Source: Candidatus Planktophila sp. (GTDB lineage Bacteria; Actinomycetota; Actinomycetes; Nanopelagicales; Nanopelagicaceae). Taken from it: a DNA stretch of 64,000 nt. The stretch spans positions 62,001 to 126,000 of the forward strand of contig BGOJ01000002.1 in the NCBI GenBank assembly GCA_003569185.1, given 5' to 3'. Below the pieces are notes generated by a model. The model worked only from the letters and a program-made list of their open reading frames with translations, did no database searches and had not been told where the DNA came from. Shown piece after piece: positions 55,123 through 63,418 of the stretch. Numbering within the stretch: the first letter of the stretch is position 1; each line of letters opens with the position of its first letter. The position numbers and the translations under genes were made by a program.

Positions 55123-56490
55123 TTATCCGTGAGCATGCAATGGCTTACCGGCCAGGGCTAAGTGTGCCTCACCCATTGCCTCAGACAAGGTTGGATGGGC
55201 ATGAATGTGTTGGGCAACATCGGCAGCATCTGCTTCCCAGTTATAGATCAACTGAGCCTCAGCTAGTAACTCACCTACGCGAGAGCCCACCATGTGAATA
55301 CCTAATACCGGACCATTCTTCTTGGCTACCAATTTAACTGAACCAGCAGTTTTTAGAATATTAGCTTTACCATTTCCAGCTAAATCATAATTTAACTCAA
55401 CTACATCATTTCCAGCAGCTTTTGCTGCAGCAGTAGTTAATCCAACGGAAGCAACTTCAGGCTCTGAGTAGGTAACTCGTGGAACGCCATCGTAATTAAT
55501 TGCTCGTGGATTTAACCCTGCAATTTCCTCTGCCACCATAATTCCCTCTGCAAATCCGACATGAGCTAATTGCAATGTTGGAATCAAATCTCCAACTGCC
55601 CAAATACCAGCCACATTGGTGCGACATTTGTTATCGACGAGCACATAACCACGATCCATCTTGATGCCAGCCTCTTCATAGCCAAGACCTGCTGATACTG
55701 GTCCACGACCGACAGCAACAAGAAGTATTTCAGCTGAGAATTCTTTGCCATCTTCTAAGGTGATCTTTACATCTTTCTTGCCGCGCTCAGCAGATTTGAA
55801 TTTAACTCCAAGTTCAAAATTAATTCCACGTTTACGGAAGGCTCGCTCTAATTGCTTGCTAGAAGATTCATCCTCTAATGCCACTAAGTGGTTAAGTCCT
55901 TCAATGATTGTTACCTCGGCGCCAAATGATTTCCATACTGATGCAAACTCACATCCAATTACTCCACCGCCAAGGACTATTACAGATTTTGGAACGTAAT
56001 CAAGTTTGATTGCTTGTTCACTGGTAATGATTTGCTTGCCATCAATTTCAAGTCCAGGAAGAGTTTTTGGATAAGAACCAGTTGCCAGAATTACATTCTT
56101 GCCAGTGTATTTTGTGCCATTGGCTTCAACTGTGTTGTTTGAAACTAACTTTCCACTACCTTGGACATAGGTAACATTTCTAGATTTAACTAATCCCTCT
56201 AAACCTTTGTGAAGCTTTGCAATCACACCATCTTTATAGGTGTTAACCGCTGCCATATCCATAGAGTGAAAATCAGCTTTAACGCCAAAATCTGCTGCAT
56301 GTCTGGTGCTATCTGCAATCTCACCGGCGTGAAGGAGAGCCTTAGTTGGGATGCAACCTTTATGTAGACAGGTGCCGCCTAGTTTTTCTTTTTCGATTAA
56401 AACTACTTTTTGACCTAACTGGGATGCACGAAGTGCTGCTGCATAACCACCACTACCGCCACCGAGAATTACTAGATCAAAATCGGCCAT
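55123..56490 (-). CDS. lpd: Dihydrolipoyl dehydrogenase
   Basis: E3 flavoprotein that reoxidises lipoyl groups of E2 and glycine-cleavage H protein. FAD motif LVILGGGSGGYAAALRASQLG, redox-active disulfide GGTCLHKGCIPTKALLH, NAD motif VIVLGGGVIGCEFASVW, and C-terminal His-Glu pair in IHAHPTLSEAMGEAHLAL. The 455 residues are normal. It lies 34 bases upstream of sucB on the same strand and downstream of pepA, the common actinobacterial order. Confidence 0.95.
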   Translation of the reverse strand: MADFDLVILGGGSGGYAAALRASQLGQKVVLIEKEKLGGTCLHKGCIPTKALLHAGEIADSTRHAADFGVKADFHSMDMAAVNTYKDGVIAKLHKGLEGLVKSRNVTYVQGSGKLVSNNTVEANGTKYTGKNVILATGSYPKTLPGLEIDGKQIITSEQAIKLDYVPKSVIVLGGGVIGCEFASVWKSFGAEVTIIEGLNHLVALEDESSSKQLERAFRKRGINFELGVKFKSAERGKKDVKITLEDGKEFSAEILLVAVGRGPVSAGLGYEEAGIKMDRGYVLVDNKCRTNVAGIWAVGDLIPTLQLAHVGFAEGIMVAEEIAGLNPRAINYDGVPRVTYSEPEVASVGLTTAAAKAAGNDVVELNYDLAGNGKANILKTAGSVKLVAKKNGPVLGIHMVGSRVGELLAEAQLIYNWEADAADVAQHIHAHPTLSEAMGEAHLALAGKPLHAHG

Positions 56491-56544
56491 GAGGTAATCC
56501 TGCCACGAATCGTTGCCCTTGATAAACCAATGAAAATATCGACA

Positions 56545-58029
56545 CTATGACTGTGAGGAAGCCAACTCAGCTAATTGCACAAGTGAGCGCAAAGCGATTC
56601 CGGTGCCACCAACTGGTGTATAGCCATGTGCAGTTTTTTCGTTGTAGGCAGGACCAGCAATATCCAAGTGCAACCATGGTGTTTGCGGATCAATAAACTC
56701 TTTTAGGAATATTCCAGCAACTAACATGCCACCCATTCGATCACCAATATTTGCAAGATCTGCAACTGGTGAATCAAGGGAAGCGCGAAGTTCAACAGGA
56801 AGTGGCATTGGCCAAAAAGATTCACCTGCAATTTCAGCAGCCTTTAAAAACTGATTACTAAACTCATCATTATTTGTCATAACTGCAGAGGTTCGTGTAC
56901 CAAGAGCAACTACTTGTGCGCCTGTTAATGTTGCAACATCAATAATTCCATCTAAGCCACCAGCCTTCTTGCCCACCTCAGCAGCTTTAACAAGCGCATC
57001 TGCTAAAACCAATCGACCTTCAGCATCTGGATTTAAAACCTCAACAGTTTTTCCGCCGTAAATTGTTATGACATCACTAGGTCTGGTGGCGTTATCGCTC
57101 ACCATATTTTCAGCAAGTGGCGCCCAGCCATCAATTGCAATCGGCAATTTAAGTTGTGCGATGGCAAAGACTGCTGCGACCACCGCAGCCGCCCCCGACA
57201 TATCTGACTTCATCGCCTCCATGCCATTTGCAGGTTTTAGCGCAAGGCCACCAGTATCAAAGGTGATGCCTTTGCCAACAAATGCATATCGCTTTTTGGC
57301 TTTAGCCGGTGAATACGAAACATGCAGTAACCGTGGTGGGTTTGCCGAACCTTGACCTACACCAATGATTCCGCCATAGCCACTTTTTTTAAGAGTAGCA
57401 TCATTAAAAATTTCAGCCTTAACGCCGTACTTCGTAGATAGTTTTTTAAGCTGTTGCGAGAAAGAATCTGGCGTTAAATGACTTGGTGGCGTATTAATCA
57501 AATCTCTCACTAAATAAGTTTGTTCAGCAATTATTTCAGCACGTTTTGCAGCTACTTTAGCTTGGGCGGTATCGGCAAATTTAGAGATCACACTTACCTG
57601 TGAAAGCGGCTCTTTTTGATCTTGCTTACTGCTACCTAGAAATTCTGTGAAGGTATAGGCGCCAAGTGCAGCACCCTCTGCAATAGCTGCTAGTTCGACA
57701 ACTGATTTATGGGGTAGTGCAAAGGTTGCACTCTTATTACCATTTAGATCTCGGGCGGCTGCCCCTGCTGCACGTCTTAAATTCTCAGGATCAAATGCGG
57801 ATTTAATATCACCTAAACCGGTGAAGACCACTAGTTTTGTATTTTTGCCAGGTAACTTAATAACTTCATCTGCTTTGCCAGTTGCACCCATGGCATTTAA
57901 TGTTGCAAGAAGTGAGGCACTATCAATTTGGGAAGCGCCAGATTCAATCTGTAACTTCTTATTGGAGGTAGCAAGACCAACAACTAAAACTTCACTATCT
58001 ACTTTAGAAGTTAATTTCACCTTGGCCAT
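56545..58029 (-). CDS. pepA: Leucyl aminopeptidase (M17 family)
   Basis: Two-metal cytosolic aminopeptidase for peptide turnover, 494 residues. Metal-binding and catalytic motifs are GKGITFDTGGLALKP, MKSDMSGAAAVVA and NPDAEGRLVLADAL (the family consensus is NTDAEGRL; proline replaces threonine, while the Asp and Glu ligands remain). The N-terminal non-catalytic domain is normal. It is divergent from gcvT across a 129-base gap. Confidence 0.92.
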   Translation of the reverse strand: MAKVKLTSKVDSEVLVVGLATSNKKLQIESGASQIDSASLLATLNAMGATGKADEVIKLPGKNTKLVVFTGLGDIKSAFDPENLRRAAGAAARDLNGNKSATFALPHKSVVELAAIAEGAALGAYTFTEFLGSSKQDQKEPLSQVSVISKFADTAQAKVAAKRAEIIAEQTYLVRDLINTPPSHLTPDSFSQQLKKLSTKYGVKAEIFNDATLKKSGYGGIIGVGQGSANPPRLLHVSYSPAKAKKRYAFVGKGITFDTGGLALKPANGMEAMKSDMSGAAAVVAAVFAIAQLKLPIAIDGWAPLAENMVSDNATRPSDVITIYGGKTVEVLNPDAEGRLVLADALVKAAEVGKKAGGLDGIIDVATLTGAQVVALGTRTSAVMTNNDEFSNQFLKAAEIAGESFWPMPLPVELRASLDSPVADLANIGDRMGGMLVAGIFLKEFIDPQTPWLHLDIAGPAYNEKTAHGYTPVGGTGIALRSLVQLAELASSQS

Positions 58030-58158
58030 TGCACTCCTGTTTTAGCAAAATCGCAGTTTCTTATATCCGGGATAAGCCTAAAGGATTCTGATAAAAGGTG
58101 ATAATTATGGGCAGAACCAATGAGTGATTTCCATAAATAAGGCGTGTAGGTTTGGGTC

Positions 58159-59247
58159 ATGAACCAATCACCACTGGCTGATAGACATTTAGCTCTTAAT
58201 GCAAAGATGGCTGATTTTGGTGGCTGGCTGATGCCAATTGAATATCCTCAAACTGGTGCAATTGCCGAGTACACAGCAGTCCGCCAACAAGTCGGTATCT
58301 TTGATGTTTCACATTTGGGGAAAATCTCAGTAATTGGTGCGGGCAGTGTTGATTTCATAAATAAAATGGTTACAAATGATTTGACCAAAATAACTACGGG
58401 ACAAGCCCAATACACCTTGCTTTGCAATGAGGATGGCGGGGTAGTGGATGATCTAATTATTTATCGTAATTCAGATTCAGATCTATTTCTCATTCCAAAT
58501 GCCTCAAATACAACCTCTGTTTTTGAAATATTACAGAGTAATTGTCCTGCTGGTATTGAGGTAACAAATCTGCATAAAGATTTTGCTGTGCTTGCGGTGC
58601 AGGGACCAGACTCAGCTAAGGTTTTAGGTGAGGTTGGAGTAATAGCAGAGTTAGATTACATGTCATTTGTTCATGCCAAGATTGACAATTATCCAGTTAT
58701 TTTGTGCCGTACTGGATACACCGGTGAGTTTGGTTTTGAAATTATCCCGGCTTGGAAAGATGCGCAGCAGGTATGGGACAAATTAGTTTTAGCAGTTAGC
58801 CAATTCTCAGGTGCCATTTGCGGTTTAGGGGCAAGAGATCTTCTTCGTACTGAGATGGGTTATCCACTTCATGGTCATGAGTTATCTTTAACAATCACAC
58901 CTGTCGAGGCAGGTGCAGGTTGGGCAGTTGGTTGGAGTAAAGCAGAGTTTCGAGGCCGGAATGTGTTACTCAAGCAAACAGAGAGTGGTAGCAAGTTAAA
59001 GTTAAAAGCGATTATTGCAACAGATCGCGGTATTCCACGAAAAGATATGCAGGTAAAGGATTTAAAGGGGCAGATAATCGGTGTAGTAACCAGCGGAACT
59101 TTTTCGCCCGCTTTGAAAAAGGGAATTGGCTTGGCTTTGATCGATTCAAATGTCAAAAAGGATGATCAGGTTTTGATTGATATCCGGGGCAATGACTCAA
59201 CCTTTAAGGTTGTCTCTTTGCCATTTGTGCCATCTAAAGTTCGATAA
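58159..59247 (+). CDS. gcvT: Aminomethyltransferase (glycine cleavage T protein)
   Basis: Transfers the aminomethyl carbon of glycine from lipoylated H protein to tetrahydrofolate. Typical segments are MADFGGWLMPIEYP, GIFDVSHLGKI, LLCNEDGGVVDDLI, CRTGYTGEFGFEI and the C-terminal barrel GTFSPALKKGIGLAL. The 362 residues are normal. The other glycine-cleavage genes are not in the window. No glycine riboswitch was recognised in the 129-base upstream gap. The small B12-operon gene ends 29 bases downstream on the opposite strand. Confidence 0.93.
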   Translation: MNQSPLADRHLALNAKMADFGGWLMPIEYPQTGAIAEYTAVRQQVGIFDVSHLGKISVIGAGSVDFINKMVTNDLTKITTGQAQYTLLCNEDGGVVDDLIIYRNSDSDLFLIPNASNTTSVFEILQSNCPAGIEVTNLHKDFAVLAVQGPDSAKVLGEVGVIAELDYMSFVHAKIDNYPVILCRTGYTGEFGFEIIPAWKDAQQVWDKLVLAVSQFSGAICGLGARDLLRTEMGYPLHGHELSLTITPVEAGAGWAVGWSKAEFRGRNVLLKQTESGSKLKLKAIIATDRGIPRKDMQVKDLKGQIIGVVTSGTFSPALKKGIGLALIDSNVKKDDQVLIDIRGNDSTFKVVSLPFVPSKVR

Positions 59248-59275
59248 AGCCAAGCCAGCTTTTAACTGACGATTT

Positions 59276-59437
59276 TTAGCAAGCACCCCATAGACGCCAG
59301 GCGTACTCAGCAATAGTCGTGCCGATGTAGAGAATTCCGATGTGAGCGGAGAGTCCCAAGATTTTTGCAAACAGTGATTTAGGGGCGGTGGTTTTCTTTA
59401 CCGACACAATCACAGGCACTTGATGGCTAGATAACAT
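59276..59437 (-). CDS. 53-residue one-helix membrane protein in the cobalamin-riboswitch operon
   Basis: Too short for the ORF track. Begins MLSSHQVPVIVSVKK, has a basic/polar N-terminal third, then one hydrophobic helix LSAHIGILYIGTTIAEYAW and ends RLWGAC. The ATG follows a good site (TAGGAG) that overlaps the stop of the upstream DUF4430-like gene, 8 bases away, so the two are translationally linked. It has the size of the cobalt-transport subunit CbtB but lacks that family's C-terminal histidine motif. Unknown function; a small partner or anchor for B12 or cobalt uptake is my inference. Confidence 0.72.
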   Translation of the reverse strand: MLSSHQVPVIVSVKKTTAPKSLFAKILGLSAHIGILYIGTTIAEYAWRLWGAC

Positions 59438-59445
59438 TATTACTC

Positions 59446-59973
59446 CTACTCAGGAAACTTAACATTACCATTATCGGCAAAAACAAAGGCGAGTGAATCA
59501 CCAGGTTTTAATGCTAACTCCGCCACACCTACCTGGGCCCATGCCCACTTAGCATTTAGATCAGCTGGATTTGGCAGTGGTTGCTTGCGCTTTTCTAAGA
59601 CCGCCCAATAGGCAAACTCAGCAGGCATATCTTTGCAACTTTCTATGTAATCCTCATGACCCTTAATACCTATCGGTTCATCAGATTTAGGAAGATTGTT
59701 TAATCTGCAAACAATTGCATCACCATATTTGTCAGTACCTTCTAATTTAAAGTTGGCACTTTTCATTAGCTCTAGCGCCGTGATTTCATTATCTGTGGCT
59801 AGACACTTCTCATATGGCTCACTATTTGGATCTAAGACACCATAATCAATTACAAGATTTACACAATTTTTTGTAGTTTGAGCTGAATAAAAGGTGATGC
59901 CACCAATTATCAGCGCTACTACTGCGATTGCAGGTATGAATTTCTTTCCTGCCATAAAGTACTTACTGAACAT
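59446..59973 (-). CDS. Membrane-anchored DUF4430-like protein (transcobalamin C-terminal-type domain)
   Basis: A 175-residue exported protein: N-terminal signal anchor (FIPAIAVVALIIGGITFYSA), then one DUF4430-like domain with NCVNLVIDYG, ITALELMKSANFKLEG, CRLNNLP, a further cysteine in ESCKDMP, and FAYWAVLEKR...WAWAQVGVAELALKPGDSLAF. This pattern resembles the C-terminal domain of intrinsic factor/transcobalamin. Four cysteines outside the membrane could form two disulfides. GAGAGG lies 6 bases before the ATG. The gene is first in a transcript led by a cobalamin riboswitch, so a role in capturing a corrinoid (or cobalt) is plausible but unproven. Confidence 0.78.
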   Translation of the reverse strand: MFSKYFMAGKKFIPAIAVVALIIGGITFYSAQTTKNCVNLVIDYGVLDPNSEPYEKCLATDNEITALELMKSANFKLEGTDKYGDAIVCRLNNLPKSDEPIGIKGHEDYIESCKDMPAEFAYWAVLEKRKQPLPNPADLNAKWAWAQVGVAELALKPGDSLAFVFADNGNVKFPE

Positions 59974-60024
59974 GTGTTGCCTCTCAATTAGAGAGTTTCA
60001 CGTAAGCGAAAAAACTCAACTAAA

Positions 60025-60165
60025 TGAGAATTCCCGCCCCGCAATCCTCGACGGGTGGTAAAAAAATAAAATGTGTTGGGTAATCCGACTTGAAAAGAAA
60101 TCTTTCTCACGGTTGCGGGACAGCGTCGGATTTACACCGACTTCCCCCAGTCACATTCGTTTTGC
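60025..60165 (-). ncRNA. Cobalamin (AdoCbl/B12) riboswitch
   Basis: Read on the minus strand the conserved core appears in order: GGGGGAAGTCGGTGTAAATC, then CGCTGTCCCGCAACCGTGAG, then AGTCGGATTACCC. The ends pair as AATGTG/CACATT (P1). Downstream, a CCCG/CGGG hairpin (60033-60055) displays TTGCGGG, exactly complementary to the L5 loop CCCGCAA (60113-60119), the expected kissing-loop of B12 riboswitches. It lies 52 bases or more upstream of the DUF4430-like gene; the regulatory hairpin is not followed by a T-run, so control of translation is more likely than termination. Confidence 0.9.
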
Positions 60166-60265
60166 TTTCGTTATTAAGTTGTAGGCGGATTCTGCTGGTA
60201 AAGCGGAGAATTAGCAACTCACCACGCACATTGCAAGCCATGCCCGATCTAGTTATTGTTGGAAT

Positions 60266-61267
60266 ATGGAATATAGACGCCTTGGCAGTACTGGAATGTA
60301 TGTCTCAGAGATTACCTACGGAAACTGGATAACCCATGGCTCCCAAGTAGAAGAGCAAGCAGCGATTAAATGTGTGCGAGCTGCATTAGATCTTGGAATT
60401 ACAACCTTAGATACCGCTGATGTTTATGCCGGCACCCGTGCTGAATCGGTAATGGGCAAAGCACTCAAGGGTGTTAAGCGAGAGTCATATGAGTTATTTA
60501 CCAAGGTTTATTGGCCAACTGGTACTGGAAAAAATGATCGTGGGCTTTCCCGCAAACATATTATGGAGTCATGCAACGCATCATTAAAAAGATTGAAAAC
60601 AGATTATGTGGATTTATATCAAGCACATCGATTTGATTATGAAACACCACTTGAGGAAACCCTTGGTGCTTTTGATGATTTAATTCGAAGCGGAAAGGTT
60701 TTATATATTGGTTTTTCTGAGTGGAACGCTGAGCAAATAGCAGCCGCGCTAAAGATTCAAGATCAAAAGGGTTACTACCGATTTATCTCAAGCCAGCCTC
60801 AATACTCGATGTTGTGGCGGGTTATTGAATCTGCGGTTGTGCCACTTTCTGAAAAAGAGGGGATTGGCCAAATTGTTTGGTCACCAATCGCCCAAGGTGT
60901 CTTAACTGGAAAGTATCTGCCAGGCAAAAAAGCACCAGCTGGATCTCGCGCAACTGATAAAAAAGGTGGCGCAAATATGATCTCTGGCTTTATGAAGGAT
61001 GAGATTTTAAGTAAAGTGCAAAAGCTGATCCCAATCGCAGCCAAGGTTGATTTAAGCCCAGCCCAACTCGCAATTGCATGGGTGCTTCAAAATCCAAATG
61101 TATCTAGTGCAATTATTGGAGCAACTAAACCTTCTCAAATTAAAGAGAATGTGAAGGCATCGGGTGTTAAATTAGATAAATCCATCATGGATGAGATCGA
61201 TAGCGTATTAACTGGTGTGGTCACAGCTGATCCAAGTAAGACAGTTAGCCCAAAACCACGGGCTTAG
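60266..61267 (+). CDS. Aldo/keto reductase (potassium-channel beta-subunit-like subfamily)
   Basis: NADPH-dependent carbonyl reductase with a TIM barrel, 333 residues. MEYRRLGSTGMYVSEITYGNW is the family N-terminus; catalytic Asp and Tyr lie in DTADVYAG, the histidine in DLYQAHRFD; NADPH-binding elements include WSPIAQGVLTGKY and the C-terminal SSAIIGATKPSQIKEN. The closest named relatives are Kv-beta-like/YghZ-type AKRs. The substrate is unknown. It is divergent from the riboswitch operon. Confidence 0.88.
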   Translation: MEYRRLGSTGMYVSEITYGNWITHGSQVEEQAAIKCVRAALDLGITTLDTADVYAGTRAESVMGKALKGVKRESYELFTKVYWPTGTGKNDRGLSRKHIMESCNASLKRLKTDYVDLYQAHRFDYETPLEETLGAFDDLIRSGKVLYIGFSEWNAEQIAAALKIQDQKGYYRFISSQPQYSMLWRVIESAVVPLSEKEGIGQIVWSPIAQGVLTGKYLPGKKAPAGSRATDKKGGANMISGFMKDEILSKVQKLIPIAAKVDLSPAQLAIAWVLQNPNVSSAIIGATKPSQIKENVKASGVKLDKSIMDEIDSVLTGVVTADPSKTVSPKPRA

Positions 61268-61270
61268 TAT

Positions 61271-61795
61271 TTACTTACCTTTTCGCTTATTGATCAAAAC
61301 CTGCGGTGCAGGTGCTCGTAATCTGCGAAGTTGAGTAGCCCGCATCCAGCCATACATTCCAATACCTCTGGTTGGCTCACTTGGGAACTTCTCTTTAACC
61401 ATTTTCTTTATACGTCTGGATAACAAAATTCCATCCAGGGTTATAAAAATCATGGATGAGTACATAACAGCAACTGCTGCTAATTGCACAGCCGGAATTG
61501 GGATGATGGTTAAAATTAAAACCACCATAATGATAATTAAAAAGTACTCGGTAACTGATTTTCGCTCATCAACATAATTTCTAACAAATCTTCTTGCTTC
61601 ACCACGATCTCTAATTGGTAGCGCACTTTCTTCGCCGCGCATATAAGCCGCTCTTGCTTCTAGGCGACGTTGGCGGGCTTGCTCCTTCAACACTTTTTTT
61701 GTTGCCTTACTTGCATTTGGTGAAAGTGGAGAGAGCTTTAATTTCGCTTCGCTCTCTTTGCGCTTTGGAGTTGGCTTACCTTTTTTTTCGCTCAT
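61271..61795 (-). CDS. DUF3043 family membrane protein
   Basis: Actinobacterial protein of 174 residues. A long, very basic N-terminal region (KKGKPTPKRKESEAKLK onwards, about 80 residues), then RDRGEARRFVRNYVDERKSVTEYF, two hydrophobic helices (about residues 85-125) and a basic C-terminal tail. The RDRG...RNYVDERRS-type segment is the family hallmark. Function unknown. It commonly neighbours nadA/erpA genes in Actinobacteria, as here, 4 bases after the nadA stop. Confidence 0.85.
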   Translation of the reverse strand: MSEKKGKPTPKRKESEAKLKLSPLSPNASKATKKVLKEQARQRRLEARAAYMRGEESALPIRDRGEARRFVRNYVDERKSVTEYFLIIIMVVLILTIIPIPAVQLAAVAVMYSSMIFITLDGILLSRRIKKMVKEKFPSEPTRGIGMYGWMRATQLRRLRAPAPQVLINKRKGK

Positions 61796-61799
61796 GAGA

Positions 61800-62940
61800 T
61801 TAAGGTAGGGCTAACATTTGATCTAATGCAACTTTTGCGTACTTTGCTATCTCGTCCTCAACCTTTATCTGGTTGATCAACCGCCCATTCACCAACGATT
61901 CCATTGCCCAAACAAGGTGAGGTAGGTCAATTCGATTCATGGTTGAGCAATAACACACAGTTTTATCTAAGAAAACTATCTGCTTGTCGGGATTCTCATT
62001 AGCAAGGCGCTGAACCAAATTTAATTCAGTTCCAATCGCCCATTTAGCACCAGCCGGGGATTGGGCTACAGTTTTGATAATCATCTCCGTGCTACCAACC
62101 ACATCAGCATTTGAAACTACATCATGTTGGCACTCAGGATGAACTAACACCCTCACTCCAGGCAGTTTGACTCGAACATCATTGATATTTCCAACTGTAA
62201 ATCTGCCATGCACTGAGCAGTGACCCCGCCAAAGAATTACTTTGGCATTCTTGATCGCATCATCAGTCAGCCCACCATTTGGTTTCCATGGGTTGTAAAC
62301 CACGCAGTCAGTAATTGATACCTAAAGATAAAACAGCGGTGTTTCTTCCTAAATGTTGATCTGGCAAAAACAATATCTTTTCACCCTCTTCAAATGCCCA
62401 CTTCATCGCTCTAGCAGCATTTGAAGAGGTGCATACAGCTCCGTGATTTTTGCCGGTGAAGGCTTTAATCGCAGCTGATGAGTTCATATAAGTAATAGGA
62501 ATAGTTTTCTTGGCTACACCCAGTTTTTCTAAGACCTGCCAGCAATCTTGCACCTGTGATGCCGTAGCCATGTCAGCCATAGAACAGCCGGCAGCAAGAT
62601 CAGGCAAAATAACTTTTTGATTTTTGGTTGTTAAAATATCGGCGCTCTCTGCCATAAAGTGCACACCACAGAAGAAAATAAATTCAGCGGCAGAGTTTTC
62701 AGCTGCTGCTTGCGCCAATTTAAATGAATCACCTCGGATATCAGCAAAAGCAATTACTTCATCTCGCTGGTAATGATGGCCCAGCACCATCGCTTTAGCG
62801 CCTAAAGCTTTTCGGGCGGCTGTGGCTCGATCTACTAATTGCGGATCACTTGCAGCAGGCAGTTGGCCATCACAGGAGACGCCCCGCTCGCTATTTAGAT
62901 CAGATTCACTGCCAAGTAGCAGCAGATCACTTATTCCCAT
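61800..62940 (-). CDS. nadA: Quinolinate synthase (frameshifted in this sequence)
   Basis: 4Fe-4S enzyme condensing iminoaspartate with dihydroxyacetone phosphate to quinolinate for NAD synthesis. The three cluster cysteines are all present: LAAGCSMAD, VHPECQHDVV and KTVCYCSTMNRI, plus LGHHYQRDEV and FLPDQHLGRNTA. The track gives two ORFs (210 and 167 residues). The frame changes near 62314-62320; restoring a TC pair gives LGISITDCVVYNPWKPNGGL, the usual family sequence, and about 380 residues. A one-base insertion would also do. The enzyme is essential without an NAD precursor, so an error is likely. Confidence 0.87.
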
Positions 62941-63037
62941 GTGGGCAAGTGTAAACGCTCACAGGTTTTGGTGCAGAAATCCTTGGCTAGAACTAGTAGC
63001 CTATGAGCCTAAGTTAGGTATTGGAGAGTAAGTGAGT

Positions 63038-63400
63038 ATGAGCACAGAGACAACAACAACGACAACAACTGCTGGCATTGCATTATCTGATGTTGCAGCA
63101 CAAAAGGTTTCATCACTGCTTAAGCAAGAAGGCCGAGATGATCTAAGTCTTCGCGTTGCAGTTCAACCTGGTGGTTGCTCTGGACTTCGTTACCAACTTT
63201 ATTTTGATGATCGAGCCCTTGATGGCGACACCATTACTGAGTTTGGTGCCGAAAAAGTTAAGGTTGTAACTGACAAAATGAGCACACCATATTTGATGGG
63301 TGCCACAATTGATTTTGTTGACACAATTGAGAAGCAAGGCTTCACAATTGATAATCCAAATGCCCAAGGCTCTTGTGCTTGTGGCGATTCATTTAACTAA
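63038..63400 (+). CDS. erpA: Iron-sulfur cluster carrier ErpA/HesB family
   Basis: A-type carrier that delivers Fe-S clusters to apoproteins (candidates nearby: NadA, LipA, AcnA). The three conserved cysteines are in PGGCSGLRYQLYFDD and GSCACGDSF; the Thr-rich N-terminus (TETTTTTTT) is variable. From the ATG at 63038 it has 120 residues; GGAGAG lies 9 bases upstream, a better fit than the GTG at 63032. Which A-type subgroup it belongs to (ErpA, IscA) is not certain. Confidence 0.9.
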   Translation: MSTETTTTTTTAGIALSDVAAQKVSSLLKQEGRDDLSLRVAVQPGGCSGLRYQLYFDDRALDGDTITEFGAEKVKVVTDKMSTPYLMGATIDFVDTIEKQGFTIDNPNAQGSCACGDSFN

Positions 63401-63418
63401 TCTAAGTTAAATAAAAAT

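Noticed and set aside
58030-58158. Possible glycine riboswitch before gcvT
   Set aside because: The conserved glycine aptamer boxes could not be found in the 129-base gap; no second aptamer or terminator is visible.
59276-59437. Naming the 53-residue protein CbtB
   Set aside because: Size and single helix fit, but the CbtB C-terminal histidine motif is missing and no cbtA lies nearby.
60166-60265. B12 riboswitch controlling the aldo/keto reductase on the plus strand
   Set aside because: The conserved core, P1 pairing and kissing loop form only on the minus strand, so it points to the DUF4430-like operon.
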